DNA from: G963662655 sp963666875
GTDB taxonomy: Bacteria; Cloacimonadota; Cloacimonadia; Cloacimonadales; JAIOQZ01
Length of the DNA stretch: 64,000 nucleotides
Direction: 5' to 3'
Assembly: GCA_963666875.2 (NCBI GenBank)
Contig: CAXXPU010000013.1
Coordinates: 1 to 64,000 of the forward strand
The notes beneath the pieces were generated by a model. It was not told the DNA's origin. It ran no database searches and saw only the letters and a list, made by a program, of their open reading frames with translations. Both the position numbers and the translations under genes were made by a program. Of the stretch, positions 25,957 to 35,646 are shown in pieces. Every line of letters begins with the position of its first letter. The stretch's first letter is position 1.

Positions 25957-27801
25957 TCAATTGAGCTGGAAAAGCTCCGTGTTCGCCATTTTGTCCAGAT
26001 CCCATTCACCGGGCTGCCAGACGCGCACGTGAATCATCGGCTTCTCGTTGCGGAAATCGACCAGCAGGAAGAGGTAACCCTCGTCCTTGTAGTTGGTCGA
26101 AAAATAGTTCTGCTTCATGGCCATACCGTAAACGCTATCAACCGTAGAGCCGCGGATGTTGAACGTATCGAACTGCAACCACACGGTGGGATTGGTCTGG
26201 AAAACCTCCCGCAGACGACCGACGTATTCCCGCTTCGTCTGGCGGAAATACTGCACGTCGGCTGCCGGAACTTCGGATTTCATGCGGATCTCGTTTGGCG
26301 TGCGCTGGACCACTTTTCCGGTGATGATAAGCGCGTCCTCGGTAAAGAGGTTCGCCACGGCATCGAGGTCTTTGGTGCCGAAGGCGGTGCGGTAGTTTTC
26401 CATGAACTTGATCCCGATCTTGCGGTATTCCCAGTCTTTCGTGTTCTCGCCGGCTTTATGGAAGCAGTCGTACAGATCGGGATTGATCGTGTAGGAGAGG
26501 TTGTAGATGCGGCCCTGGTCGTCGAAATCGATTACGAGGCTCTCGGTGCGGACGGGCAGATCCTTGCATTGGACGCTTACCGACAGCGCACGCAATTCGT
26601 AGCCCACGTCGGTCCTGTCGATTTTCGCCGACTGATCCAATGGCGCCAGTGCGAGCCGGTTTTCGCGGCAGAGGGCTTCCGCGCGCTTGAAGGCGTCGTC
26701 GTCGGTGAAGAGTTCGCGTGCGGTAATCTGCTGATCTTCAAACTGGTACATCAACCGGTCGAGATTGCCAAGTAGGGCCTTTACGGTCGCATCGGGGCAG
26801 TCGGACGGATTTTTCACCTCGATATTCTTCAGGGTGGTGAATTCGTTCAGGGATTCGCTCGCGGTAGATTTCTTCAGAGTCACGGGCTTGGTTTCGAGGC
26901 GCTTGCGGGTCAGCGGAATCTTGCGCAGTACGGCGACATCCTTGCTCTTCAGCAGTTGATCGAGGACGCGGGTCTGTTCTTCGTAGGCGTCGCAATAACC
27001 CTCGCGGATATCGATCTTCACCTCGAGGACGTCCATGCGCTCGTAATCCGGTCCGTACAGTTCCACGGCGAACCGGCCCTGGTTGGTCGTGTAGGGGATG
27101 TAGTGCACGAGGTCATAGACCATGATGGTGAGTCCGTTCACCGGTCTGCCTTTGTAGGTTGGTTCGAGGACGATGGTGCGGGTGTCGATGTCGAACTGGT
27201 TGCTGACGAGCCGGAAATCGATCTTGTCGGCGATGTCCCGGATGCGGTAGAAGAGGATCTGCGGGGTATAGGCCCTGCCTCCGATCTCCACCGATCCTTC
27301 GGGCAGCGATTCGATGGCGAGCGCGGCGCGGTAGTAGTTGCGGAAGACGTTGCCCAGCTCGTTGTGGTCGAGGTTCGTGTCCGCCTCGCGCAGGAAGCCC
27401 TCGATCTCGCGTTTGCGGCACGAGAATATCTCCGTGTACTTCTGCTTCTCGATGTAGCGCAGGATGTGGAAGGTGTTGCCGGTGCGGTAATCGAGCTGCG
27501 AGACCCCGGGCAGGCGTCCGCAGGCGAAGGTCTGCACGCGCTTTTCGACGGTCTCCTGCGAGATGTCGCCGTCATCCTTACCGCTGACGCGCAGGTCGGA
27601 AAACACGACCACCGATATCTGGCTCATCAGTTCGTGCAGCGCGCGCTGGTTCGTCTCGGCGCGATTCTGACCCTCCGCGTAGCCGAAGTAGTAGATGTCG
27701 CTCTGGTCGCGGATAGCTTGTATCTCGGCCTGCGGTTGCGCGAAGAGGATGCCGGTAAATACAATGAAAAGCGTAAAAACGATCGATTTATTCATGTCCA
27801 T
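25957..27801 (-). CDS. Secreted protein with C-terminal NTF2/SnoaL-like domain
   Basis: A 614-aa exported protein (signal MNKSIVFTLFIVFTGILFAQ). The N-terminal part (IYYFGYAEGQNRAETNQRAL, HELMSQISVVVFSD) resembles LPP20-type domains found in lipoproteins of the FCB group. Residues about 480-600 (FMENYRTAFGTKDLDAVANL, FTEDALIITGKVV) have the NTF2-like cone fold used for ligand binding. Such proteins often accompany PEGA and SUMF1 proteins in these bacteria, but their function is unknown. AAAGGA precedes the ATG at 27801. The beta-helix gene follows after 35 bases, so the two may be cotranscribed. Confidence 0.65.
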   Translation of the reverse strand: MDMNKSIVFTLFIVFTGILFAQPQAEIQAIRDQSDIYYFGYAEGQNRAETNQRALHELMSQISVVVFSDLRVSGKDDGDISQETVEKRVQTFACGRLPGVSQLDYRTGNTFHILRYIEKQKYTEIFSCRKREIEGFLREADTNLDHNELGNVFRNYYRAALAIESLPEGSVEIGGRAYTPQILFYRIRDIADKIDFRLVSNQFDIDTRTIVLEPTYKGRPVNGLTIMVYDLVHYIPYTTNQGRFAVELYGPDYERMDVLEVKIDIREGYCDAYEEQTRVLDQLLKSKDVAVLRKIPLTRKRLETKPVTLKKSTASESLNEFTTLKNIEVKNPSDCPDATVKALLGNLDRLMYQFEDQQITARELFTDDDAFKRAEALCRENRLALAPLDQSAKIDRTDVGYELRALSVSVQCKDLPVRTESLVIDFDDQGRIYNLSYTINPDLYDCFHKAGENTKDWEYRKIGIKFMENYRTAFGTKDLDAVANLFTEDALIITGKVVQRTPNEIRMKSEVPAADVQYFRQTKREYVGRLREVFQTNPTVWLQFDTFNIRGSTVDSVYGMAMKQNYFSTNYKDEGYLFLLVDFRNEKPMIHVRVWQPGEWDLDKMANTELFQLN

Positions 27802-27876
27802 GATGAAATCCTTTATTCCGTGTCTTTCGATATGCTATCTGTTCTATTCTCTTGCTGTTCTGTCAAAATCAATCGG

Positions 27877-27929
27877 GAAACCAAACTTCCGAATGTGTTA
27901 CGAAGTAACTCTTCTGAATGATTGGTTTC
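27877..27929 (+). repeat. Palindromic repeat family R1, copy C
   Basis: GAAACCAA (27877-27884) and TTGGTTTC (27922-27929) form the arms. Inside are CTTCCGAATG and CTTCTGAATG in the same orientation, and the centre is GTTAC-GAA-GTAAC. This is the same arm-decamer-hairpin-decamer-arm plan as copies A and B near 10.3 kb. Confidence 0.6.
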
Positions 27930-27941
27930 ATCCATACTTTT

Positions 27942-28056
27942 TGTCTGAATCAGGATTTTCACGATTAGCAAGATTGGAGAAGGAGACATCCAGCTTCGAG
28001 CCTGATGATTCTCCATCCTGTTAATCCTGCTAATCGTGAAAATCCTGCTTCAGACA
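27942..28056. repeat. Inverted repeat immediately downstream of the PEGA-SUMF1 gene
   Basis: The arms at 27942-27975 and 28023-28056 are 34-bp inverted copies with two mismatches (TCAGGATTTTCACGATTAGC against GCTAATCGTGAAAATCCTG). It ends 1 base before the stop codon of the gene at 28058, so it could act as its transcription terminator. Repeats of this wording are common in environmental bacterial genomes. Confidence 0.65.
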
Positions 28057-28057
28057 A

Positions 28058-30058
28058 TCACTCCGCCGTCCTGTATACGCGGAAGCCGATGCCGCCGCTG
28101 CTATCGGACGGCGCGTAGTGGCTGCGATAGGCAACCTCGCAGTAGTCCGCGATGTAGCTCCAGCTGCCGCCACGCCTCACACGGTACGAGCCGCTACCTG
28201 GCCCCGTGGGGTTGGTCTGCACGTCAGAGGAATAATTACCAAACCAGTCCCAACACCACTCCCAGACATTTCCGCTCATATCGCGTATCCCGAGTTCATT
28301 CGCGCGTTTACTTCCCACATCGTGCGTTTTCATTCCACTGTTGTCGTTATACCACCCCACATCACCCAGCGTGTTACTGCCCGAATACTTGTATGCCTGA
28401 CTTTTCTTTCCGCCCCGTGCTGCAAATTCCCATTCCGCTTCTGTCGGTAAACGATAGCCATTCGCATGTATATTCATCGTCACATTGTCCCCACTTCCTG
28501 TATAGCACGGCGTGAGTCCTTCTTTCTCGCTGAGCTTTGTACAAAACTCTATCACATCGTACCAGGATACCTGTTCCACGGGCAGGTTGTCGCCTTTGAA
28601 GTATGACGGATTACTGCCCATTACATCCATCCACTGTTTCTGCGTAACCTCGTATTTGCCGATATAGAAGGACGACACCGTCACGCCATGAACCGGCTTC
28701 TCGTCATTATAACCATCTTTCGAGCCCATCTGGAACGTCCCGCCTTCAACATAAACCATATCGATACCGGATTTGCTTCTATAGTCTTCTCTTTTCTCAA
28801 TCTTGGTCTGTGGTGTTGCCAATAGATCATGTTCTTGTGTCGTCGTGCGTTTCTCCAGCACGAGGTCGAGCGTCGTCATCTTGTCCTTTTCGATGTTGAG
28901 GGAGGCGGTTTTCTTTTTGTATCCGTCAGAAATGGCTTCCACGGTGTATTGACCCACGGGGAGGGTCGCGATCTTGCCGCCCTGCCATTTGTCGCCGTTG
29001 CTGAGGGATATTTGCGCGTCGATGGGCTTCACGGTGAAGGTGAGTCTGCCGGTCTGTTTGGAGAGGGTGACGCGCACGGTCTGGTCTTTGCCCTTCTCGA
29101 CGGTGATCATACGGGTGTCGGGATCGCAGCCGTCCTTCTTCACGTCGAGCCGGTAGGTTCCGGGTCCCTTCTCGAAGGTGTGCGCCGTCTGTGGGACATT
29201 GTTCAGATAGATTTCTGCGTCGCTTGGATCGGTCACGACGGAGACGGTCGAAGTGGCCTTGGTCAGTTGAAAGGTGACGCTGTTCGTGCCGGCTTCGTCC
29301 ACCTGAATGGTTTGCTCTTCCGGATCGTAGCCGTTCTTCACGACCCGTATCGCGTAGGACCCTGGAAAGAGCGCGACCTGGCAATCCGTCTGGCCGGACG
29401 CCGCGCCGTCGAGGTAGATATCCGCGCCCGTGGGCTGACTCTTGACGGTGAACAGAATGGGATCCTGCGGCGACATCTTGTCCGCATTGACGAACGAGGC
29501 GGATTTACTCACGTCGATGGTGAGTTTCATCGTCTTGTAGCCGGTCTTGCGCAGCTCGAGTTGGTGACTGCCCACCTCGATCTGGAAGCTCTGTCCCGTA
29601 CCGAGGTTTTCGCCATCGACCCATTTTTCGGCGTCGGCGGGATCGGAGATGATCGAGTAGGATATCACCTCGTGCTCGGGGTGGTTGATGAGGGTCAGCA
29701 CGTAACAGCGCTTTTCCTCGCTGGTGACGCCGTAGTCGCGCAGGTTGATCTGGATGGGTTCGTAGCCGGTGGAGCCGATCTTGATGCGGTTCTGTCCGAC
29801 GTTGAGGTAGCATTTCCATCGACTGTTCATCTCGTCCCACACCGGCTCGTTGCGATTGCCGCGACCGACATTCTGGAAGAGGATCGGCTTCAGCTCGGTC
29901 TTGACGAACAGCAGTGGTGCGTATCGGCCGTCGGCGTCGTATTTCGAGATCTGCAAGTTGGTTTCGTCCAGCGATTCGACCGACTGGACCTCGAGACGAC
30001 CGAGTGCGAAGATCAACGACACGGTGATGAGCAGGAAGATCGAGAAAGCTATTTTCAT
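28058..30058 (-). CDS. PEGA-domain protein with C-terminal SUMF1/FGE-like domain
   Basis: A 666-aa exported protein (signal MKIAFSIFLLITVSLIFALG). Residues about 130-400 contain several PEGA repeats (VKSQPTGADIYLDGAASGQT, TDPSDAEIYLNNVPQTA). The final 245 residues form a SUMF1 domain: VYVEGGTFQMGSKDGYNDEK, KYEVTQKQWMDVMGSNP, YRLPTEAEWEFAARGG, SGNVWEWCWDWF, VRRGGSWSYIADYC, GGIGFRV. True formylglycine enzymes have a CxxxxC pair here; the first position is Tyr and only the second Cys is left, so catalysis by the FGE mechanism is unlikely. It probably acts as an envelope-associated binding protein. It is divergent from the C25-type peptidase gene. Confidence 0.85.
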   Translation of the reverse strand: MKIAFSIFLLITVSLIFALGRLEVQSVESLDETNLQISKYDADGRYAPLLFVKTELKPILFQNVGRGNRNEPVWDEMNSRWKCYLNVGQNRIKIGSTGYEPIQINLRDYGVTSEEKRCYVLTLINHPEHEVISYSIISDPADAEKWVDGENLGTGQSFQIEVGSHQLELRKTGYKTMKLTIDVSKSASFVNADKMSPQDPILFTVKSQPTGADIYLDGAASGQTDCQVALFPGSYAIRVVKNGYDPEEQTIQVDEAGTNSVTFQLTKATSTVSVVTDPSDAEIYLNNVPQTAHTFEKGPGTYRLDVKKDGCDPDTRMITVEKGKDQTVRVTLSKQTGRLTFTVKPIDAQISLSNGDKWQGGKIATLPVGQYTVEAISDGYKKKTASLNIEKDKMTTLDLVLEKRTTTQEHDLLATPQTKIEKREDYRSKSGIDMVYVEGGTFQMGSKDGYNDEKPVHGVTVSSFYIGKYEVTQKQWMDVMGSNPSYFKGDNLPVEQVSWYDVIEFCTKLSEKEGLTPCYTGSGDNVTMNIHANGYRLPTEAEWEFAARGGKKSQAYKYSGSNTLGDVGWYNDNSGMKTHDVGSKRANELGIRDMSGNVWEWCWDWFGNYSSDVQTNPTGPGSGSYRVRRGGSWSYIADYCEVAYRSHYAPSDSSGGIGFRVYRTAE

Positions 30059-30279
30059 GGTGGAGTCCTCTCATTCATGCAATGCGCGATAATAATCAAT
30101 TATTGTCAGTTGGAATTTCCCATTCGCACATGTCCAGTTCTTTTTCGAGACATGAATCGGTGAAGCAGATTCATAAACAGGAGGTAAATCGCTATGGGAA
30201 ATACTCGGCGTGGATGCATGCCGGAACATTAAGGAACGAAACTTGCAACTATGAAAAGAAAAAAACGACGAGGTCCCGT

Positions 30280-33200
30280 ATGCGTAAACTACTCCTGGCT
30301 TTATTGATTGCACTTACCACACCGCTCCTGTTCGCCGAAACAGTCCGGCACGAACTTACGAACGGCAACCAGACAGTCCTCCAGTTCCAACTGGACGATT
30401 ATCGGCTCCAGTCGCAGAGAGAAGGCGATGGAGACTATACGCGCATCGCACATCCGGAGGCGGTTCCCGCACTGGAAAAAGGCAAGCCGGAGTTGCCGCA
30501 GTTTGCATCGACCATCGCTATCCCGGCTACCGGAAACGTTCGGCTGGAATGGCAGATCGAGACAAGCGAGACGATCGAGGATATCGACGTCTATCCGTCT
30601 CAGGGCGTCGATCTGTCGGGCGATAACAATACATTTTATCGCGATCCCGCAATCTACAGCCAGCGAGAATACACCTGCGAACCCGCGGTGACCGTCGGCG
30701 ATCCCGTGATCATGCGCGATGTCCGCATGGTGAACCTGAACATTTCGCCGTTCGGATGGAACGCTCAAACCCGGCAACTGGAAGTAGCCACAAGCATCCG
30801 GATCGCCGTTCATTACGAAGGCGGAACCGGTGTAAACGAAATACACGCTAACCGTAAGCTTTCGCGCAGCTTCGAGAAATTCTACGAGGCGAATATCGCC
30901 AACTGGGACGATATCCGCGACGACAACGTCGAATATCAGGATCGTTCCATCCTGGTCATCTATCCCAACGTGAACGAACTCGAGACCTATATCGAATCCT
31001 ACGTCGATTGGAAACGATCCAAGGGCTTCTATATCGAGGCGCACGATACCGGCGAGACCGGATCGAGCAATTCGAACGTTCTGAGCTACATACAGGACTG
31101 CTATGACACCTGGGACTCGCCGCCCGAATACGTCGTTCTGGTCGGGGATCCGTCAGGCACCTATGCCATGCCCACCTGGTACGAAAACTGGAGCGGGTAC
31201 AGCGGCGAGGGTGATCATCCCTACACGATGCTGGACGGTGACGACTATATCTCGGACGTATTCATCGGGCGCATCTCGATCGGAAGCGTAAACGATTTCC
31301 TCACCTTCCTCGCGAAGATGAACCTCACCGAAATCGAGCCGAACATGGACGATGTCGATATGTACCACAGAAGCCTTCTGGTGGGGGATACCAGTCCGTC
31401 GGGTCTTTCATGCGTGCTTACGAACAAGTTCATCAAAGAAAGGCTACTCGCCGTGGATCCGAACCACACTTTCACCGAACTGTACGGAGCCGATCCCAAT
31501 CCCACCCAGATGGACGCGGCGATCAACCAAGGCATTCAGTTCTTCAATTATCGCGGTTGGCTCGGCATGAGCGGCTGGGGCAACGGCAATATAGACGGTC
31601 TGACCAACACCAATAAACTCATGAACGCGGTGATCCTGACCTGCGGGACCGGCTCGTTCGCGTCGGGTACGGCACGCTCGGAAGCGGTGCTTCGCGCCGG
31701 TACGCCCAGCGCGCCCAAGGGAGGCATCAGCGCGATCGGTATGTCCACATCCGGTACGCATACCCAGTTCAACAACATCCTCTCCGGCGGAATCTTCCAG
31801 GGGCTTCTCGTCAACGGCGTCCGCACCATGGGCGAAGCGCTGTTCCAGGGCAAGATGGACCTTTACGCGGCCTACGCCGAACCGACTTACCACTACACGG
31901 AGATTTTCACCCACTGGTGTAACCTGATGGGCGATCCCACCGTCGATGTATGGGTCGGCGAGCCGAAAGAGATGAACGTCGATTTCAATCCCTCGCTCTA
32001 TCAGGGTGAGAGCAATATCGATATCACGGTCACCGACGGAAGCGGTATCCCCATACCGGACGCCTGGGTCACGATTCGTAAATTGGACACCAACGGGAAT
32101 GAAACGATCTTCGAGACCGGTTATACCGGTGAGAACGGCATGGTCACGTACGAATTCAGTCACAATGTGTCTGGCGATGTCTCGCTGGTCGTCACCAAGC
32201 CCGATTACATTCCGTTTGTCGGTGGCTTCACAATCCAGACCGGAAACGGAATACGCACCCAATCCTACGCCTGCGACGACGACAACGAAGACGAATCCAG
32301 CGGGAACGACGACGGGCAAGCCAATCCGGGCGAGACCGTCGAGCTGATTCTCACAATTCGTAACTATAGCACTACGACATATCACAATGTCGTTGCAGTG
32401 ATCTCAACGGACGATCCCTATATCCAGATCACCGACGACACCGAGGAGTGGGACACGTTCAACGGCGGAGCGATCGGCGCGACACCGGACGATTATAATG
32501 TAATCATTGCTCCCGGCGTACCGGACGGACACCGCGCGCAGATCAATCTCGTCGTCACAGCCGAAGGCGACTACGAGTGGAATGACAGATTCTGGCTCGA
32601 TATCGCAGGCGACGATCTGGACATCTCCAGCTATACCATCGACGACGCAAACGGTATCCTCGATCCGGGCGAGACCCGCGCATGCACGATGACGCTTTTC
32701 AACGATGGACAGACGGCCCTAAACGATGTTTACGCCGAAATAACCAGCTCGAATGCGCTGGCACTGTATCCGGACTCCGTGGCCTACTTCGGCGATATCG
32801 CGATCGGAGGTTCCGCCACATGCACGACAGACGGTTTCCAGATCGGAACGCTCGCACAAATCCTGCCCGGAATGGAAGTTGAATTCGAGGTTTGCTTCTA
32901 CAACGATTCCGGCTTCGAGGAGACCGAGATCCTCGTCATACCGATCGGCGAGATCGAAAATGGCGATCCGATCGCACCGGACGAGTACGGATATATCTGT
33001 TACGACGATAACGATACCAATTACATCGAAGCACCGGACTACGACTGGATCGAGATCGATCCCGACCTGGGCGGAAGCGGTACGAATACCGGGCTTTCCG
33101 ATACTTCGAGCGAAAGCGATGAGATCGACTTCTTCGACCTGCCGTTTATTGTGCGCTTCTATGGCGTGGATTACGACAGGGTGGGTATCTGTACCAACGG

Positions 33201-35487
33201 CTGGATTTCCTTCGGCGAGCCGGAAACGGAACAATGCACCTTCCGGAACTGGCCCATCCCCAGCGGACTCGGTCCCAACCCGATGGTCGCAGCATTCTGG
33301 GACGATCTGCTGACGACCAATGGTGGCATATTTTACCAGCATGTGCAAAACTCGACGCTCGATGCATACGTCATCGAGTGGTCCGAATGTAGAAACACGG
33401 TTTCCAGCGCGCAAGAGACATTCCAGATAATCCTCTACAACAACGCGTTCTACTCGACACCAACGGGCGATACCCCCATCAAGATTCAATACAAGGAGTT
33501 CAACAATGTGGACGGCAGCAATTATGACAGCGGTGCCCAAGGCAACTACTGCACGATCGGACTGGAAGATCACACAGGAGCAATCGGACTTCAATATTCC
33601 TACAACAACGAATACGCCACCGGCGCGGCATCGCTGGGCGATCAACGGGCAATCCTCTTCACCACGTTACCGGTCGTTACCCAAACACCAAACCTCGCGC
33701 TGGTAAATGTCGATGTGGTCGATTCGGATGACGATTCGGCTCTGATCTACGGGCAGGTCTCCGAATTCAACATCACCCTTCAGAACTCGGGTATCGAGAC
33801 CGCTACCAATGTGCAGGCGACGATTTCAACAATATCGCCCTGGATTTCCATCCTGAACGTCCAGTCCGACTTCATTGATATCGAAGGTGGGGAGTCCGTG
33901 GTTTCCCTGCAGACCTTCCAGGTGGAAATATCCCCGTGGTGCTCAGATATGAAAGCGCTTCCGTTCGCATTGCAGATCACCAGCGATCAGGACGAGTGGA
34001 ATTACTCGTTCGGCTTCAACTGCTGGGCGCCGAAGCTCGAGATCGAGTCGTTCACCATTTCGGACGACAACAGCAATGGATACCTGGAACCGGGCGAAAG
34101 CGCGGATGTCGATGTGACGATCGTCAACAACGGCCACTACGAGGCGACCGGACTGACGGGATACCTCAACACCGCCGACGAAAATATCACCATGACCACC
34201 GCCAACTCGAGTATTGACGACCTTGCAGCAGGCGAAAGTGCGGATATCGCAACGCCATTCGCGATGCAGGCAGACGCGGATTGTCCGGTACCACACTCGT
34301 TCCGGCTCAATCTCATGCTCTCGTCCGACACGGATTATTATGCCCTCGAGCAGATCGACTATCTGGTGGGTTACAACGAGAGCTGCGAACTGGGCGAAAA
34401 CGGCTGGACGCACTACGACCTGAACAGTGGCGACGATGAATGGCATCTCGACGCCTATCGCTCGTATTCGCCCGATTATTCTTGGCATGCCGGCAGCCAC
34501 GATGGAGAGAATTATTCCGAAAATCTCCTGATGGCGCTCGAAAGCCCCGAAATCGAGCTGAGTTCGGGAAGCTACCTCACCTTCCGGCACTGGATGGACG
34601 CCGAAGTCAGCGGTAACTACCCCGGCTACTGCTATGACGGCGGTATCGTCCAGATGTTCTACAACGAAGACTGGTTTACCATCGATCCCGTAGATGGCTA
34701 TCCCTACCTGACGCGCGGCGAAAGTAATCCGCCCTTCGACCCGGAGACAGAAGTCTATTCGGGCAGCATCGACTGGGAAAGCGCATGGTTCGATATCACC
34801 GGTTACTCGGGCACGGTTCGCTTCCGGTTTGTGTTCGGCTCGGACGGTGGCGTCAACCGGGAAGGCTGGTACATCGACAATATCATGCTGACCGACAGCT
34901 ATACCGCAATCGATCCACCCACCGACCTGACTGCTGAAATCGACGTGCCCAACCAGATCGGGCTCCAGTGGAACGCACCGGACACCGATCCAGACACCTA
35001 TCGCGTCTATCGCTCGGTCAGCCTCACGACACCGTATGTGCAGATCGCGGAAACCAGTAACACCCATTTCACCGACACGGATTCATACACCGGCCACTTC
35101 CAGTATTACGTGGTCACCGCTGTGGAAGACGGACAGGAGAGCGCCTTCAGCAACACCGCGCAGGTCGAGACCGACTATAGCGGACAGGAAGGTGGCGGTG
35201 ACGTTCCGCTCTTCACCGCGCTGGACGGCAACTACCCCAATCCGTTCAATCCGACCACCTGCATCCGGTACTCGCTCGCGCAGGATGCCTATACCGAACT
35301 CACCATCTACAATGTCCGCGGTCAGCTCGTCAGAACCCTCGTGTCCGAACCGCAGAAGGCAGGTAGTCACGAAATCACCTGGTACAGCACAGACGACAAC
35401 CGTAAATCGGTCGCGTCCGGCGTATATCTCTACAAGTTCAAGGCGGGTGATTATTCGAGAGTGCGTAAGATGCTGCTTTTGAAATAG
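30280..35487 (+). CDS. Gingipain-like (C25 family) secreted protein with FlgD-like C-terminal domain
   Basis: A 1735-aa protein starting at 30280 (GAGG upstream; signal MRKLLLALLIALTTPLLFAE). Residues about 30-200 are a propeptide-like domain, and about 220-550 are a peptidase C25 domain with PEYVVLVGDPSGTYAMPTW and VILTCGTGSFAS, where Cys455 is the expected nucleophile. The usual catalytic His of the GHG motif is replaced: the corresponding stretch reads NYRGWLGMSGW (Trp427). Repeated CARDB-like beta-sandwiches and a MAM-like piece follow. The C-terminus is the YPNPFNPTTCIRYSL sorting domain ending VRKMLLLK, so it is type IX secretion-like cargo. It may be a non-catalytic adhesin-like relative or use another histidine. 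Confidence 0.85.
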   Translation: MRKLLLALLIALTTPLLFAETVRHELTNGNQTVLQFQLDDYRLQSQREGDGDYTRIAHPEAVPALEKGKPELPQFASTIAIPATGNVRLEWQIETSETIEDIDVYPSQGVDLSGDNNTFYRDPAIYSQREYTCEPAVTVGDPVIMRDVRMVNLNISPFGWNAQTRQLEVATSIRIAVHYEGGTGVNEIHANRKLSRSFEKFYEANIANWDDIRDDNVEYQDRSILVIYPNVNELETYIESYVDWKRSKGFYIEAHDTGETGSSNSNVLSYIQDCYDTWDSPPEYVVLVGDPSGTYAMPTWYENWSGYSGEGDHPYTMLDGDDYISDVFIGRISIGSVNDFLTFLAKMNLTEIEPNMDDVDMYHRSLLVGDTSPSGLSCVLTNKFIKERLLAVDPNHTFTELYGADPNPTQMDAAINQGIQFFNYRGWLGMSGWGNGNIDGLTNTNKLMNAVILTCGTGSFASGTARSEAVLRAGTPSAPKGGISAIGMSTSGTHTQFNNILSGGIFQGLLVNGVRTMGEALFQGKMDLYAAYAEPTYHYTEIFTHWCNLMGDPTVDVWVGEPKEMNVDFNPSLYQGESNIDITVTDGSGIPIPDAWVTIRKLDTNGNETIFETGYTGENGMVTYEFSHNVSGDVSLVVTKPDYIPFVGGFTIQTGNGIRTQSYACDDDNEDESSGNDDGQANPGETVELILTIRNYSTTTYHNVVAVISTDDPYIQITDDTEEWDTFNGGAIGATPDDYNVIIAPGVPDGHRAQINLVVTAEGDYEWNDRFWLDIAGDDLDISSYTIDDANGILDPGETRACTMTLFNDGQTALNDVYAEITSSNALALYPDSVAYFGDIAIGGSATCTTDGFQIGTLAQILPGMEVEFEVCFYNDSGFEETEILVIPIGEIENGDPIAPDEYGYICYDDNDTNYIEAPDYDWIEIDPDLGGSGTNTGLSDTSSESDEIDFFDLPFIVRFYGVDYDRVGICTNGWISFGEPETEQCTFRNWPIPSGLGPNPMVAAFWDDLLTTNGGIFYQHVQNSTLDAYVIEWSECRNTVSSAQETFQIILYNNAFYSTPTGDTPIKIQYKEFNNVDGSNYDSGAQGNYCTIGLEDHTGAIGLQYSYNNEYATGAASLGDQRAILFTTLPVVTQTPNLALVNVDVVDSDDDSALIYGQVSEFNITLQNSGIETATNVQATISTISPWISILNVQSDFIDIEGGESVVSLQTFQVEISPWCSDMKALPFALQITSDQDEWNYSFGFNCWAPKLEIESFTISDDNSNGYLEPGESADVDVTIVNNGHYEATGLTGYLNTADENITMTTANSSIDDLAAGESADIATPFAMQADADCPVPHSFRLNLMLSSDTDYYALEQIDYLVGYNESCELGENGWTHYDLNSGDDEWHLDAYRSYSPDYSWHAGSHDGENYSENLLMALESPEIELSSGSYLTFRHWMDAEVSGNYPGYCYDGGIVQMFYNEDWFTIDPVDGYPYLTRGESNPPFDPETEVYSGSIDWESAWFDITGYSGTVRFRFVFGSDGGVNREGWYIDNIMLTDSYTAIDPPTDLTAEIDVPNQIGLQWNAPDTDPDTYRVYRSVSLTTPYVQIAETSNTHFTDTDSYTGHFQYYVVTAVEDGQESAFSNTAQVETDYSGQEGGGDVPLFTALDGNYPNPFNPTTCIRYSLAQDAYTELTIYNVRGQLVRTLVSEPQKAGSHEITWYSTDDNRKSVASGVYLYKFKAGDYSRVRKMLLLK

Positions 35488-35529
35488 TGACAAATGTCCC
35501 TAAGCAACAGTAATCGATTTTACGATACA

Positions 35530-35557
35530 GCGCCCGGTCTGGAAACAGGTCGGGCGC
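35530..35557 (+). terminator. Hairpin downstream of the C25-family gene
   Basis: GCGCCCGGTCTG (35530-35541) pairs with CAGGTCGGGCGC (35546-35557) with G-T wobbles around a GAAA tetraloop. It lies 43 bases past the stop of the secreted peptidase gene. It is followed by AAAGAC, so no U-tract is present; it may protect the 3' end rather than terminate strictly. Confidence 0.4.
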
Positions 35558-35646
35558 AAAGACAATATCAGACGAATAGTGTGATCTAATATATCGTATA
35601 GAGGAGAGCAGTAAAGAAGTTACGCCATTGCACAAACTTAGGAAAT

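Noticed and set aside
28829..30163. Plus-strand 444-aa ORF
   Set aside because: Antisense to the PEGA-SUMF1 gene, whose repeats and domain motifs are clear; the ORF has no signature or ribosome site.
35488..35646. Attachment site or integrase remnant at the edge of the AT-rich cassette
   Set aside because: No tRNA, direct repeat or recombinase gene could be found at either edge.
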